A stretch of 59,195 bases of DNA from positions 1 through 59,195 of the forward strand of contig LBRX01000003.1 in NCBI GenBank assembly GCA_000991645.1. The letters run 5' to 3'. The notes under the pieces are model-generated. The model saw nothing but the letters and a program-made list of their open reading frames with translations, was not told the DNA's origin and did not search any database. The first letter of the stretch is position 1. Every line of letters starts with the position of its first letter. A program made the translations under genes and the position numbers. Below are positions 1-7,652 of the stretch, one piece after another. This DNA comes from Candidatus Moranbacteria bacterium GW2011_GWE2_36_40 (GTDB lineage Bacteria > Patescibacteriota > Minisyncoccia > Moranbacterales > GWC2-37-73).

Positions 1-185
1 TGGGGCTTAATTCTAAGTGCTGGTTGTGGCATAGTTTTGTTTTTGTTTTAGGGGGCTTACAAAACTATTATAGCACGAATTTATTTGATTTGGTATAATG
101 ACTAAATTTTCAAATGTTTGAAAATTGATGCATTGAAAAATTGAAAATTGTTTGAAAATTGAAAATTGTGAATTGAAAATTGAGC
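1..185. other. Left-edge spacer with AT-rich word repeats
   Basis: No coding region can be supported here. Bases from about 107 to 181 are built from reiterated GAAAATTG-type words around an ATGTTTGAAAATTGATGCATTG core. The same kind of sequence recurs at about 720-790 and 29,890-29,975. The first 100 bases hold a T-rich stretch and a TATAAT-like hexamer near 94, without a convincing -35 box. Confidence 0.5.
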
Positions 186-623
186 TTACAACTCTTTTAT
201 CATTCCCTTTGCCACCAAAGCATCATGCAATTCTTCGCCGAGCATGCGATCGTGAAAAGTGTCGAGAATGTAATTGTCTTGCATATGTTGCGCAACTTTC
301 ACAGCGTGCACAACACCTTTTTGCGTAGCAATATCAACCAAATGTTGAACTTGAGATTCTGCATCCATCTTTAAAGATCCGGCCTCAGCATCTGCCGCCA
401 CAACAGAATGATCAATATCATCATTTGCTTGAGTTTGAACTTTGGCTAAAATTTTTCCATATGCGCCATCTTTCTCAGCAGCACTAATTTCCCGAGGGAT
501 TTCATGTTCAATATTTCCAAATGGATTTATTTTCTCATTTGGAACATTCTGTTTTTCTATACCAATTTTACTCTCCAAATCCAAATCATTCTCTTCAATA
601 GGCTCCAGATTACTCTTTAACAT
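186..623 (-). CDS. Hypothetical protein, 145 aa
   Basis: I do not recognise a characterised family. The N-terminal half is acidic and low in complexity, so probably disordered. The C-terminal half (about residues 90-145) looks like a compact helical domain, with the segments VHAVKVAQHMQDNYILDTFHD and EELHDALVAKG. There is no signal peptide or membrane segment. No clear SD precedes the ATG; the upstream spacer is AATTTCTAATTTCTAA word repeat. It is last in a same-strand series (5798 down to 186) of proteins of unknown role, so it may belong to the same structure, which is inference from position only. Confidence 0.6.
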   Translation of the reverse strand: MLKSNLEPIEENDLDLESKIGIEKQNVPNEKINPFGNIEHEIPREISAAEKDGAYGKILAKVQTQANDDIDHSVVAADAEAGSLKMDAESQVQHLVDIATQKGVVHAVKVAQHMQDNYILDTFHDRMLGEELHDALVAKGMIKEL

Positions 624-791
624 AAATTTCTAATTTCTAATTTCTAATTTCTAAACAATTTCCAACCCGCCTCGACTCGCAAAGACGATTGCTCGTCGAC
701 GCGAGGCGGGTGAATAAATTTCCAAATGTTTGAAAATTAATGAATTGAAAAATTGAAAATTAATTAAAAATTGAAAATTGTAAATTGAAAA
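624..791. repeat. Word-repeat spacer with a GC-rich hairpin
   Basis: The spacer begins with reiterated TAATTTC words and ends with reiterated GAAAATTG words. Between them, 666-711 is GC-rich with arms CCCGCCTCG and CGAGGCGGG around an unpaired middle, standing out from the AT-rich background. It resembles the palindromic repeats dispersed in other spacers and inside some genes of this window. Confidence 0.6.
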
Positions 792-1106
792 TTATTTATT
801 AGCATTCATCATTTCACCTCTAAATTCTTCAATAATTTCTTGCACCATTTCATCATAATTATTAATTTTTTCCTTGAAAAAAGCCTCGATTTGTTCAGGC
901 AAAACTTCCCCTTCTGACATTTTTTCATATTCTTCGCGTCCTTCCTCTCCAAGCTTATCCATTGTTTCCAAAAAAATTCTCTTCAGCAAAACTTCTGTCA
1001 TTTTGATGATGAGTTCATTTTGCTTGTCCTCCGAAAGAGTATCAATTCCCAAATCTTTGATAAGTTGCTGCAAGGCTTCTGCTTGTGCAGTGTTATGTTC
1101 TTCCAT
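792..1106 (-). CDS. Small helical hypothetical protein, 104 aa
   Basis: A mostly alpha-helical acidic protein without membrane segments. The pattern LGIDTLSEDKQNELI followed by a glutamate-rich helix and EEKxxFEK-like spacing resembles a small family common in Patescibacteria (I believe DUF5663, unverified). The start is set at 1106 rather than the longer frame to 1139, because GGAG lies about 9 nt before this ATG and the extra N-terminus is not helix-like. It follows the 948-aa gene on the same strand after an 81-nt gap. Function unknown. Confidence 0.6.
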   Translation of the reverse strand: MEEHNTAQAEALQQLIKDLGIDTLSEDKQNELIIKMTEVLLKRIFLETMDKLGEEGREEYEKMSEGEVLPEQIEAFFKEKINNYDEMVQEIIEEFRGEMMNANK

Positions 1107-1187
1107 ATTATTTACTCCGTGAAATTCCACAAGGACCATTTCACTGAGGTTACATTAAGACAAATTATTTTTTATTTTTTAGTTATC

Positions 1188-4034
1188 TTATCTTCTAATT
1201 GCACCATCTCTAGCTGCCTGCATAAAACGAACAACCCATTTGCCAACAAGTTCACCTTTTTTCGGAGGCACAAGTTCTCCGTAAGCTCTCATGGTAGCAC
1301 GAGCATTTTGTGACAAAGATCCCAATTCTGGACTCCCTTCTGGTATCAACATTCTGACAGCCTCTAATTTTTCAATCCTATTCCATTCTAGAATATCTTT
1401 ATCTGAAAATGCTTTCAGCACATTTCTAAGCATTCTGCCATAACTTCCATCTGGGTTGCTGCTTATTTCAGCCAAATTCTTTTTTGCTCCTTCCAGTGCA
1501 TTTCGTAAAACTTTTTCATCGACACCATTTGAATCCAAAACACCACTATCTCCAGTTGCATTCAAAACATCGCCATATTGTTTTTCGATCTGCTCAACTG
1601 TTGCATTTTGATTTTCCAAAACTTCGCCATTCCATGGCGCATTTTCCGCTGCCTCTGACGAAATTGTAGGTAGAACATTTGAAGTAATTTCTGGTCCAGC
1701 GTTTCCTATTTCTTGCCCAGCAGTTAAAATACTATTATGCGCACCAACAGAGTGATGCCCATCTAAATGTGAAATTTTCCCACTAATATCTTTCAATTCA
1801 AATTTCAATGGATTATGTTCATCAATAATCATAGTTGTCCCAGGTTTCACATTAACCATTCCATCCTTAAGCATTTTAGCATATTCATTATCACCAACTT
1901 TTGCTATAATTTGATCCTTATTATCATGCATATAATCCAACCACATACGATGTGCAGCAGCCCCAGGATTTTTCATTTCTGGATGGATCTTTCTAATATG
2001 ATCAATTAATGTTTTTTCAATACTTGAACCTTTTTCAATCGTCAAAGATTCAGCTGCTTTCTTTGAAACATTAGCAACCACTTCAGCTGAATTTGTTCCA
2101 GGTACAACATCCTGAGCTGAAACTGGAGGCTTCCCGCCAGCCGCATATTTCTCGTAATCAATAGGCTTTAATCCTGATGAAGTTGTGTCAGCATTGTTCC
2201 CAACTGAAAAATCATGTTTTTGAGAATTCGTTGCATGTTCTATTGCATCACTATAACCAAATATTCCTGCAACCTTATGGAATCCTGTTTTTATAAGATC
2301 ACCAGCTATACCAGAAGCAAGAAATGTTCCGACCATTACACCAGTAGCCAATTGACGCACATCTTGATTTTTTATTTTATCAATAGTATTTTCTTCATCT
2401 TTTATGGTAACATTTTTTATACTGTCAGATAAGAAAGCATACTTCTCCTCATTATTCATTCCTGCCAATTTTTCTATAAACAATACTCTATCATTTTCAA
2501 CATTGGCTTTATCTTTTTTCTTGCCAATTTTTTCAAGTCCAAGAGTAACACCAACCCCCGTAATCATCCCCATAATAACCCTTCTTGCTGTTGCTGCTGT
2601 TGCTACTGCAGCCACAGCGCCAGCACCAATTTGTCCAGCTGTCAAAGCTGCCCCGGCAAAAACAATACCTATTGCAATTTTTTTAGAAATTGGCAGAGAT
2701 TTATACTTATCAGAAATTTGCTGCATTTTTTGACCAACAAAAGCCCTGGTTTTTCCATCTTGTTGTTCAATTTTTGTTTGATCATGTTCTTCAGCTAATT
2801 TTATTTTCTGTTCAGTCCTAAATTCAGCATAAAGACTAACCAATTCATCATCAGATACGCCACGCTCCCTAGCATCCTCAATTAACAGATTTTGCAAATC
2901 GAAAAGTTTATTATCATAATGTGCTCTATACCAAGCAATGTCTTGATCATTTTCAAGATTTTTTTCACGTTCTGCTTTCCCAATGTTACCAAAAAACTTA
3001 CCGAGCCTATTCCAAGCTTTATTTTTTTTATAATCAGTTTCTAAATATTCTTTTCGAGAAACATCTAATTCTTGTCTAAGATTTTTTATAGCCTCTACTC
3101 TTTCCTTGATTATCTCATCTTTTGCACTGCCATGTTCTTCATTTTCTGCACCACGCCCCTCATTACGTTCACCCTCTTCTTGTTTTTTTTGATTATCGCT
3201 ATCTTGATCTTGATTTTTTTCATTATCACCATCATGACTATTATCATTCGCATTTTCATTTGTATTTTCCTGCTCACCTTGTTTTCCATCATTTTTCATC
3301 TTCTCTTCCTCAGTTTTTTCTGAAGCATCCGCTGTTTTCTCCTCTGTTTCTTCTTCGGCTTTTTTACTCGATTCATCTTCAGTATCCCCTTCAGCCTTTC
3401 CGCCTGGTTTTTTACTATTCCAAAATGCCTCTTCGGCAGCCCAGGCTGAAGTTATATCGCTCTTAATATTTGCACCCAATCTTATTTGCTCTTTTTCGCG
3501 ATTTCCCTGACTTTTAGAAAAATTTGGCTTGCTAATCCTGTCGACAGCCTCAGCATATAATAAATCCAAAATCAAACGCGCATTAGAAGCAATTTTATTA
3601 ATTTCAACAGGAAATGGATGACTAGTTAAATGCGAATTATATTTATCTGGATTATATTCCGATGAAAACCTGAGCCAGCTTCTTTTAAGCGCTTTAAGCT
3701 GAGTTTTAATATCCTTTGTCTTATCAGGAGCTCCAAATATCTCATTTGGATGATTTGCAACAATAATTCTATTATAAAAAGAGAATAATTTTTCTATATG
3801 TTCATGTCTTTTTATTTTTTCTTTTTCATTGCGATCCTTTTCTGCTTCATCTTCAGCATCAGCTTTCTCTTTTGCCTCCGATTCTTCCCTGGCTTTTCTT
3901 TCAGCATCTGATTCAGCGCTTTTTTTGGCACCACCTTTAGTGGCCTCTTCAAATTCATCATTATCAAAAGCAGCATCAGCAGATGCTTTCATATCCTCAT
4001 GTACATCATTCCAATTTGGATCCTGCTCGAACAT
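1188..4034 (-). CDS. Large coiled-coil/membrane protein with degenerate J-like segment, 948 aa
   Basis: Function unknown. Residues 1-80 are highly charged and probably disordered or coiled coil. Residues 80-165 resemble a J-domain: an amphipathic helix, then NPDK at 128-131 where DnaJ has HPDK, then another helix ending in LDLLYAEAV. Residues about 205-310 are an acidic E/K/N/D-rich linker. Glycine/alanine-rich hydrophobic segments lie at about 448-505 and 565-585 and could cross or insert in the membrane. The C-terminus is helical and basic. It starts 6 nt after the stop of the 585-aa gene, so the two are almost certainly cotranscribed. If the J-like segment is real, the lost His argues against ordinary DnaK stimulation. 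Confidence 0.65.
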   Translation of the reverse strand: MFEQDPNWNDVHEDMKASADAAFDNDEFEEATKGGAKKSAESDAERKAREESEAKEKADAEDEAEKDRNEKEKIKRHEHIEKLFSFYNRIIVANHPNEIFGAPDKTKDIKTQLKALKRSWLRFSSEYNPDKYNSHLTSHPFPVEINKIASNARLILDLLYAEAVDRISKPNFSKSQGNREKEQIRLGANIKSDITSAWAAEEAFWNSKKPGGKAEGDTEDESSKKAEEETEEKTADASEKTEEEKMKNDGKQGEQENTNENANDNSHDGDNEKNQDQDSDNQKKQEEGERNEGRGAENEEHGSAKDEIIKERVEAIKNLRQELDVSRKEYLETDYKKNKAWNRLGKFFGNIGKAEREKNLENDQDIAWYRAHYDNKLFDLQNLLIEDARERGVSDDELVSLYAEFRTEQKIKLAEEHDQTKIEQQDGKTRAFVGQKMQQISDKYKSLPISKKIAIGIVFAGAALTAGQIGAGAVAAVATAATARRVIMGMITGVGVTLGLEKIGKKKDKANVENDRVLFIEKLAGMNNEEKYAFLSDSIKNVTIKDEENTIDKIKNQDVRQLATGVMVGTFLASGIAGDLIKTGFHKVAGIFGYSDAIEHATNSQKHDFSVGNNADTTSSGLKPIDYEKYAAGGKPPVSAQDVVPGTNSAEVVANVSKKAAESLTIEKGSSIEKTLIDHIRKIHPEMKNPGAAAHRMWLDYMHDNKDQIIAKVGDNEYAKMLKDGMVNVKPGTTMIIDEHNPLKFELKDISGKISHLDGHHSVGAHNSILTAGQEIGNAGPEITSNVLPTISSEAAENAPWNGEVLENQNATVEQIEKQYGDVLNATGDSGVLDSNGVDEKVLRNALEGAKKNLAEISSNPDGSYGRMLRNVLKAFSDKDILEWNRIEKLEAVRMLIPEGSPELGSLSQNARATMRAYGELVPPKKGELVGKWVVRFMQAARDGAIRR

Positions 4035-4040
4035 ATATTT

Positions 4041-5798
4041 TTATTTTTTTATTGCTTCTAAAATATAATTCAGCAATTCCTTTTCATTGTCTTTGGAAAA
4101 TCCAAAAGAGTCATTCAAAGCTTCTTTTTTTGCCTCAATCAATTCCCGTATAACAGGCTTAACTAACAGCATCAAAAATTGTTGCCTGTCCTCGGGATCA
4201 TCATACTTATCCAAATATCCCTTCTCCCCATCCTTACCAGTCAGTCTTGCTTCGCAAGATTCGAGTGCTTTTTTTGCAGATCGTACAAAAATATTTGCAA
4301 TTTTTTCTGAAATATTTGCAACCATTTCAGTTTTTTCTTTCTCAACTTTTCTGATAACATAAGTTTTCTTTCCATCAACCACAATAACCTGCTTATCATT
4401 ATTTTCATCCAAAATTCCATCCACTGTCTGATTTATCTGTTCCCAAGCTGTTCTCTCTTCAAGTGAATGAGCATCGACAGCATCAAACAAAAATTTTGGA
4501 CTCAATGTTAAATATTCTTTTATCTTTTCGCGATAATCTCCTTCAAATTCCTTACCAGTTGTTAAGGTAGTATATTTTGTTTCAAAATCTGCATGAGAAA
4601 CATCTACTATTTTTTCAATCGCATCCGCAAAGCGCTCTTTTATTTTTTTCTCAAGCTCTTTTTTTCTTTCATTCTCTTTTGCTTCGACATCTTTTTTTGC
4701 TTTTTCATCTTGTTTATTAAAATACTCCTTTTTGTTTGATAATATTTTTGAAATCTCTTTCTTGGCGCCAGCAACAAGACCCTCGAATTCTTTCAGATCT
4801 TCTTCAGATAATTCATCTGTTTTTATTTGATCAAAATTTTCCCAATAATATTCCTCACCTTTTAAATTAACTGCAAATTGCGTTTTTTCAATATCATCCT
4901 TGGCAATATCAAAAATATTAACAATTAACTTTTTGCAATTTTCGAAATTTTGCTTATCCTTTTTTGTTTCAACTTTTTTAAATTGTTCCTTGTTTGTTTC
5001 ATATTCCTCTTGCAATTGCTTAAGTTTTTCAATATGGCTCTGGAAAAAACTTAGTACTTCGTCAGAATATTCTGAAATCGAACCATCTGATTTAACTCTG
5101 CCATTAATTTCATAAATTAGGGCATTTATTTTATCTGCCTCTTCCTTGAAGAAAGATACCGAGTCTTCAATATATTGACCACTCTCCCAGTCAATATTTG
5201 CTTGCTTATTGAGCCCATCAGCCAAATCACAAATCTTATTCCAAGTATTATTAATGTCTTTTTTTAATTCTTCATCAACCTTTTCCTCCTCCACGGCAGC
5301 ATCTTTATTGCACACAGCTTTAATGGCAGTTTTCATATCTTCAGACCCATTAAACTCATCCACATTATTCAAACAAAAATTTTTGACCAAATTATCAACA
5401 TTTTCATTATTAACATCCTCATTTTTACCATAAGCAGCAAAAAACTTTTCTTTTAATTTATAAATCAATCCTATTTCATTAAAACCATTCTTTAGGTATG
5501 CGCCTATAGTGGTTTCTTTGTCTTTTTTCTGACTAAATATTCTCACATCTCTATTATTTTCCACAGCAAAAACTCGAGTGAATGAATTTTCGATAATCTC
5601 TCTTATTTTTTCATTACCTGTTTCAATATCAGCAACTGGATTTTCAACAGTTGGCTGTTCAATTGCAGCCACTGGTTCATCTTCAATAAAAGTTATAGGA
5701 ACTGACCTCCCTATACTGATTGGTTTATTATCACCTTTATCAACAGCATATCTAATATTATTTTCACTACCAGGAAAAATTTTATTTAAAAAATTCAT
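4041..5798 (-). CDS. Coiled-coil hypothetical protein, 585 aa
   Basis: No recognised domain. The protein is rich in Lys, Glu, Asn and Asp with long heptad-like stretches (about 180-420), which suggests extended coiled coils. There is no signal peptide or membrane helix. The N-terminus (1-60) is proline- and valine-containing and probably flexible. It is first in a pair with the 948-aa gene, whose start lies 6 nt after this stop, so the two products probably act together. No SD is visible before the ATG. Role unknown. Confidence 0.6.
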   Translation of the reverse strand: MNFLNKIFPGSENNIRYAVDKGDNKPISIGRSVPITFIEDEPVAAIEQPTVENPVADIETGNEKIREIIENSFTRVFAVENNRDVRIFSQKKDKETTIGAYLKNGFNEIGLIYKLKEKFFAAYGKNEDVNNENVDNLVKNFCLNNVDEFNGSEDMKTAIKAVCNKDAAVEEEKVDEELKKDINNTWNKICDLADGLNKQANIDWESGQYIEDSVSFFKEEADKINALIYEINGRVKSDGSISEYSDEVLSFFQSHIEKLKQLQEEYETNKEQFKKVETKKDKQNFENCKKLIVNIFDIAKDDIEKTQFAVNLKGEEYYWENFDQIKTDELSEEDLKEFEGLVAGAKKEISKILSNKKEYFNKQDEKAKKDVEAKENERKKELEKKIKERFADAIEKIVDVSHADFETKYTTLTTGKEFEGDYREKIKEYLTLSPKFLFDAVDAHSLEERTAWEQINQTVDGILDENNDKQVIVVDGKKTYVIRKVEKEKTEMVANISEKIANIFVRSAKKALESCEARLTGKDGEKGYLDKYDDPEDRQQFLMLLVKPVIRELIEAKKEALNDSFGFSKDNEKELLNYILEAIKK

Positions 5799-5880
5799 AT
5801 TGCTAAAAGTTTTTTATTTACCTAAAAATTATATCACAAAATTCCTATTTCACCCATAGCAAATTTTTATGAAAAATTAA

Positions 5881-5915
5881 AAGGCGCAGTAATGGAAAAT
5901 TCCATACTGCGCCTT
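5881..5915 (-). terminator. Rho-independent terminator
   Basis: The arms AAGGCGCAGT and ACTGCGCCTT enclose a second pair ATGGAA/TTCCAT, giving a 16-bp interrupted stem. On the minus strand it is followed by TTTTAATTTTTC. It closes the 7369-to-5948 transcript. Confidence 0.8.
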
Positions 5916-5947
5916 TATTTCATCACCTCCTTTTGGGTGAAATTTTT

Positions 5948-6262
5948 TCAGGCTTTTTTCCAGTCAATTTTTCTTGATGGAACATAGCCTTCTAACCCTC
6001 CCACGAAATCGCCGTGTTGATTCGGAAGCATAACCTTGGTCATGCCTTCAAATCGCTCGGCTGCAGGCTCACCTTTAAGGTCGGCGATTTTTACTCGCGT
6101 ACCTTTCGGAATGTTATGCACAACAACCTGGGCGGTTTCATTATAGAGGACAACTTTTTCTTCATTCAATGTCCCCAAAATTCCTGATTCCTTCTCGGTT
6201 TGAGTGGCGCGTTTGTGGAAGAAAAATCCCTTTTGATTCTGGCGACCAAAGCCCGAAAGCAA
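5948..6262 (-). CDS. SH3-like C-terminal part of a membrane protein, probably out of frame
   Basis: This frame has only a TTG start, lies inside the end of the preceding 162-aa membrane ORF (101-nt overlap) and has no SD of its own. From about residue 28 it reads as a compact beta-rich domain (KVVLYNETAQVVVHNIPKG, then GDFVGGLEGYVPSRKI) resembling bacterial SH3 folds. The likeliest reading is that it is the C-terminal domain of the 6162-6650 protein, separated by one frameshift near the AAAAGGGATTTTT stretch at about 6225-6237. A real second gene reached by translational coupling is the alternative. Confidence 0.5.
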   Translation of the reverse strand: MLSGFGRQNQKGFFFHKRATQTEKESGILGTLNEEKVVLYNETAQVVVHNIPKGTRVKIADLKGEPAAERFEGMTKVMLPNQHGDFVGGLEGYVPSRKIDWKKA

Positions 6263-6650
6263 GATGCACTAATGCCAGCAGGAGAATTGGAGAACAAATC
6301 ATTCTCGAAATTCTCACAAACGGACCAAGAAACCAGATTCTATTTGCAAATGGCGGCATAACAAATGCCACAAACCATATTGGAAACAGGAAACTTACAG
6401 CCAGGGCACTCACAATTGAATTTGCGTATGCGCCAATGCTAACCATAAAAATCAGCAGAGCGATCCATCCCACCATAGCAACGCCAATTGCAATAAGCAC
6501 TGTGGTTCTTATAGTTGGCCATATAGCCATGAGACCACCAATTGTATAATCCACAACCCCACCAACAAGATCTGCGATGGTGTTGCGAAACCAGATTGCC
6601 AAACCAACAACTACCAACACTATAATAAAGAAAGGTATGAATATCCACAT
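6162..6650 (-). CDS. Multi-spanning membrane protein, 162 aa
   Basis: Residues 1-130 contain about four hydrophobic segments (about 3-22, 35-52, 55-75, 82-100, with another near 118-135). The last 30 residues are polar and lack a hydrophobic pattern, as expected if the ORF has slipped out of its true frame. Read with a +1 shift near 6230, it would continue into the SH3-like domain ending at 5948. It starts 2 nt after the stop of the 238-aa gene, so the two are cotranscribed. Function unknown. Confidence 0.55.
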   Translation of the reverse strand: MWIFIPFFIIVLVVVGLAIWFRNTIADLVGGVVDYTIGGLMAIWPTIRTTVLIAIGVAMVGWIALLIFMVSIGAYANSIVSALAVSFLFPIWFVAFVMPPFANRIWFLGPFVRISRMICSPILLLALVHLAFGLWSPESKGIFLPQTRHSNREGIRNFGDIE

Positions 6651-6652
6651 AA

Positions 6653-7369
6653 CTATTTCCCTCCTTGGGATGCGCGGAATGCGCGAGCTTTTTCTCGAAA
6701 TGATTTGGCATCACTTGGAATACTGGTAATATTTTCTTTTACCTTATCAGCACCATTTTTGACACCTTCCTTAATAGCCTCGTAAGCTTTGCCTGCAAGC
6801 TCTTCCGCCTTTTTTTCAAAGACGCTTTCTACCCTCTTCGGTTTTATCAGGGAAAAAACATTCTTTCCTTGAAGAAAAGCGACTCGTGAATTAAATGTGA
6901 CATCAGCGTCGGCGCCAACATTCAGGAGGAGTGACTCAAGGAATTTTTTGGCGTGTTTAATGCCTTCCTCAAGATCCTTGTATGTTTGAGTTGTGCTCGG
7001 TCCAGATTCTCCCTTCTTAGGATTTTCTGTTTTTTTAACCTCACGCTCAAACTGTGAAACTATCTTAGCTACAAACAACACAAAGGCTTCAGCTTTTTCT
7101 TTGTCCTCACGACGAAGTCGTTCTTCAAAGGCATCTACATCTCTTGCACTAACATCATCAAGAGCATTAACTGCAACACTGTAAATGATCTCGTCCGTGA
7201 TGTCCTTTTTAGCCCCTTCAACATCCAGACCAAGAACCTTTTCCAGTCGCTTCATGATTTTTTCAGTGCCCTTTTCGGTTATCTTATCAAGAAGCATTTT
7301 GAGCATAACCCCGAAAACAGGTATTGCAGTTAACCCCGTTACCCAACGATCGATCTTTTCTCCAAACAT
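6653..7369 (-). CDS. Hypothetical alpha-helical protein, 238 aa
   Basis: No recognised family. Residues 8-30 form one hydrophobic segment (TGLTAIPVFGVMLKMLL), probably an N-terminal membrane anchor. The rest is charged and helical, with a flexible PKKGESGPSTTQ linker near residue 120 and an amphipathic C-terminal region. The ATG is preceded by a strong SD (GGGGAGG), unlike the housekeeping genes here. It leads a transcript with the membrane gene at 6650, has a consensus promoter at 7474-7502 and a terminator at 5881-5915. GC content looks higher than in neighbouring genes. Confidence 0.6.
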   Translation of the reverse strand: MFGEKIDRWVTGLTAIPVFGVMLKMLLDKITEKGTEKIMKRLEKVLGLDVEGAKKDITDEIIYSVAVNALDDVSARDVDAFEERLRREDKEKAEAFVLFVAKIVSQFEREVKKTENPKKGESGPSTTQTYKDLEEGIKHAKKFLESLLLNVGADADVTFNSRVAFLQGKNVFSLIKPKRVESVFEKKAEELAGKAYEAIKEGVKNGADKVKENITSIPSDAKSFREKARAFRASQGGK

Positions 7370-7449
7370 AGCAGCCTCCCCTTTTCCTTTATTTAGTGTG
7401 TGTATATTTTATTGTCAAAGAGCCTATTTAAGGCCCTTTTTGGCCTTGC

Positions 7450-7466
7450 TATAGGACTATCCTATA
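7450..7466 (-). promoter_or_regulatory. Inverted repeat at the transcript start of the 7369 gene
   Basis: TATAGGA-CTA-TCCTATA is a perfect 7-bp inverted repeat with a 3-nt spacer, 7 nt downstream of the -10 box, so it covers roughly +1 to +17. It could be an operator or a 5'-terminal RNA hairpin. Comparable repeats sit at the same place before the genes at 14968, 23203 and 52943. Confidence 0.55.
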
Positions 7467-7473
7467 ACCATCT

Positions 7474-7502
7474 ATCTTAGCACAAAAAAGACATTATGTC
7501 AA
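7474..7502 (-). promoter_or_regulatory. Sigma70-type promoter for the 7369 gene
   Basis: TTGACA (7497-7502), 17-nt spacer, TAAGAT (7474-7479) on the minus strand. The spacer end TTTTTTGTGC followed by TA is shared with the DGR1 target promoter at 23278-23306, and both leaders also contain AATAGGCTCTTT. Confidence 0.75.
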
Positions 7503-7507
7503 GCTCG

Positions 7508-7652
7508 CCTATTAAATAATTTTAAATTTTTACTAAAATTTAAAATTAAGATTTGGGTACGATTGATTATTACGCGATTTAAAATAAATACTAAAATAAA
7601 GCAGTTTGGTTCTACAAAAAAGTAGGCCCAAATCTTATTTAACAGGGTAAAT
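7508..7652. repeat. Nested inverted repeats before the 520-aa glycosyltransferase
   Basis: CCTATTAAATA at 7508 mirrors TATTTAACAGG near 7636, and TTAAGATTTGGGTAC at 7546 mirrors GTAGGCCCAAATCTTA at 7622. The right end ATTTAACAGGGTAAAT (7637-7652) recurs exactly at 51873-51888, where the matching left arm is only about 10 nt away. This looks like a MITE-like element with a short second copy. Confidence 0.4.

Noticed and set aside
100..185. Possible CRISPR array from tandem GAAAATTG words
   Set aside because: Units are 7-8 nt with no spacers of constant length, and no cas genes are present in the window.
3072..3466. Plus-strand ORFs of 83-114 aa opposite the 948-aa gene
   Set aside because: They are mirror images of the acidic repeat linker; their Leu/Phe/His-rich composition has no start signal or domain.
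5918..5940. A 16S rRNA 3' end (ATCACCTCCTTTT)
   Set aside because: Only this short word matches; no rRNA sequence lies on either side.
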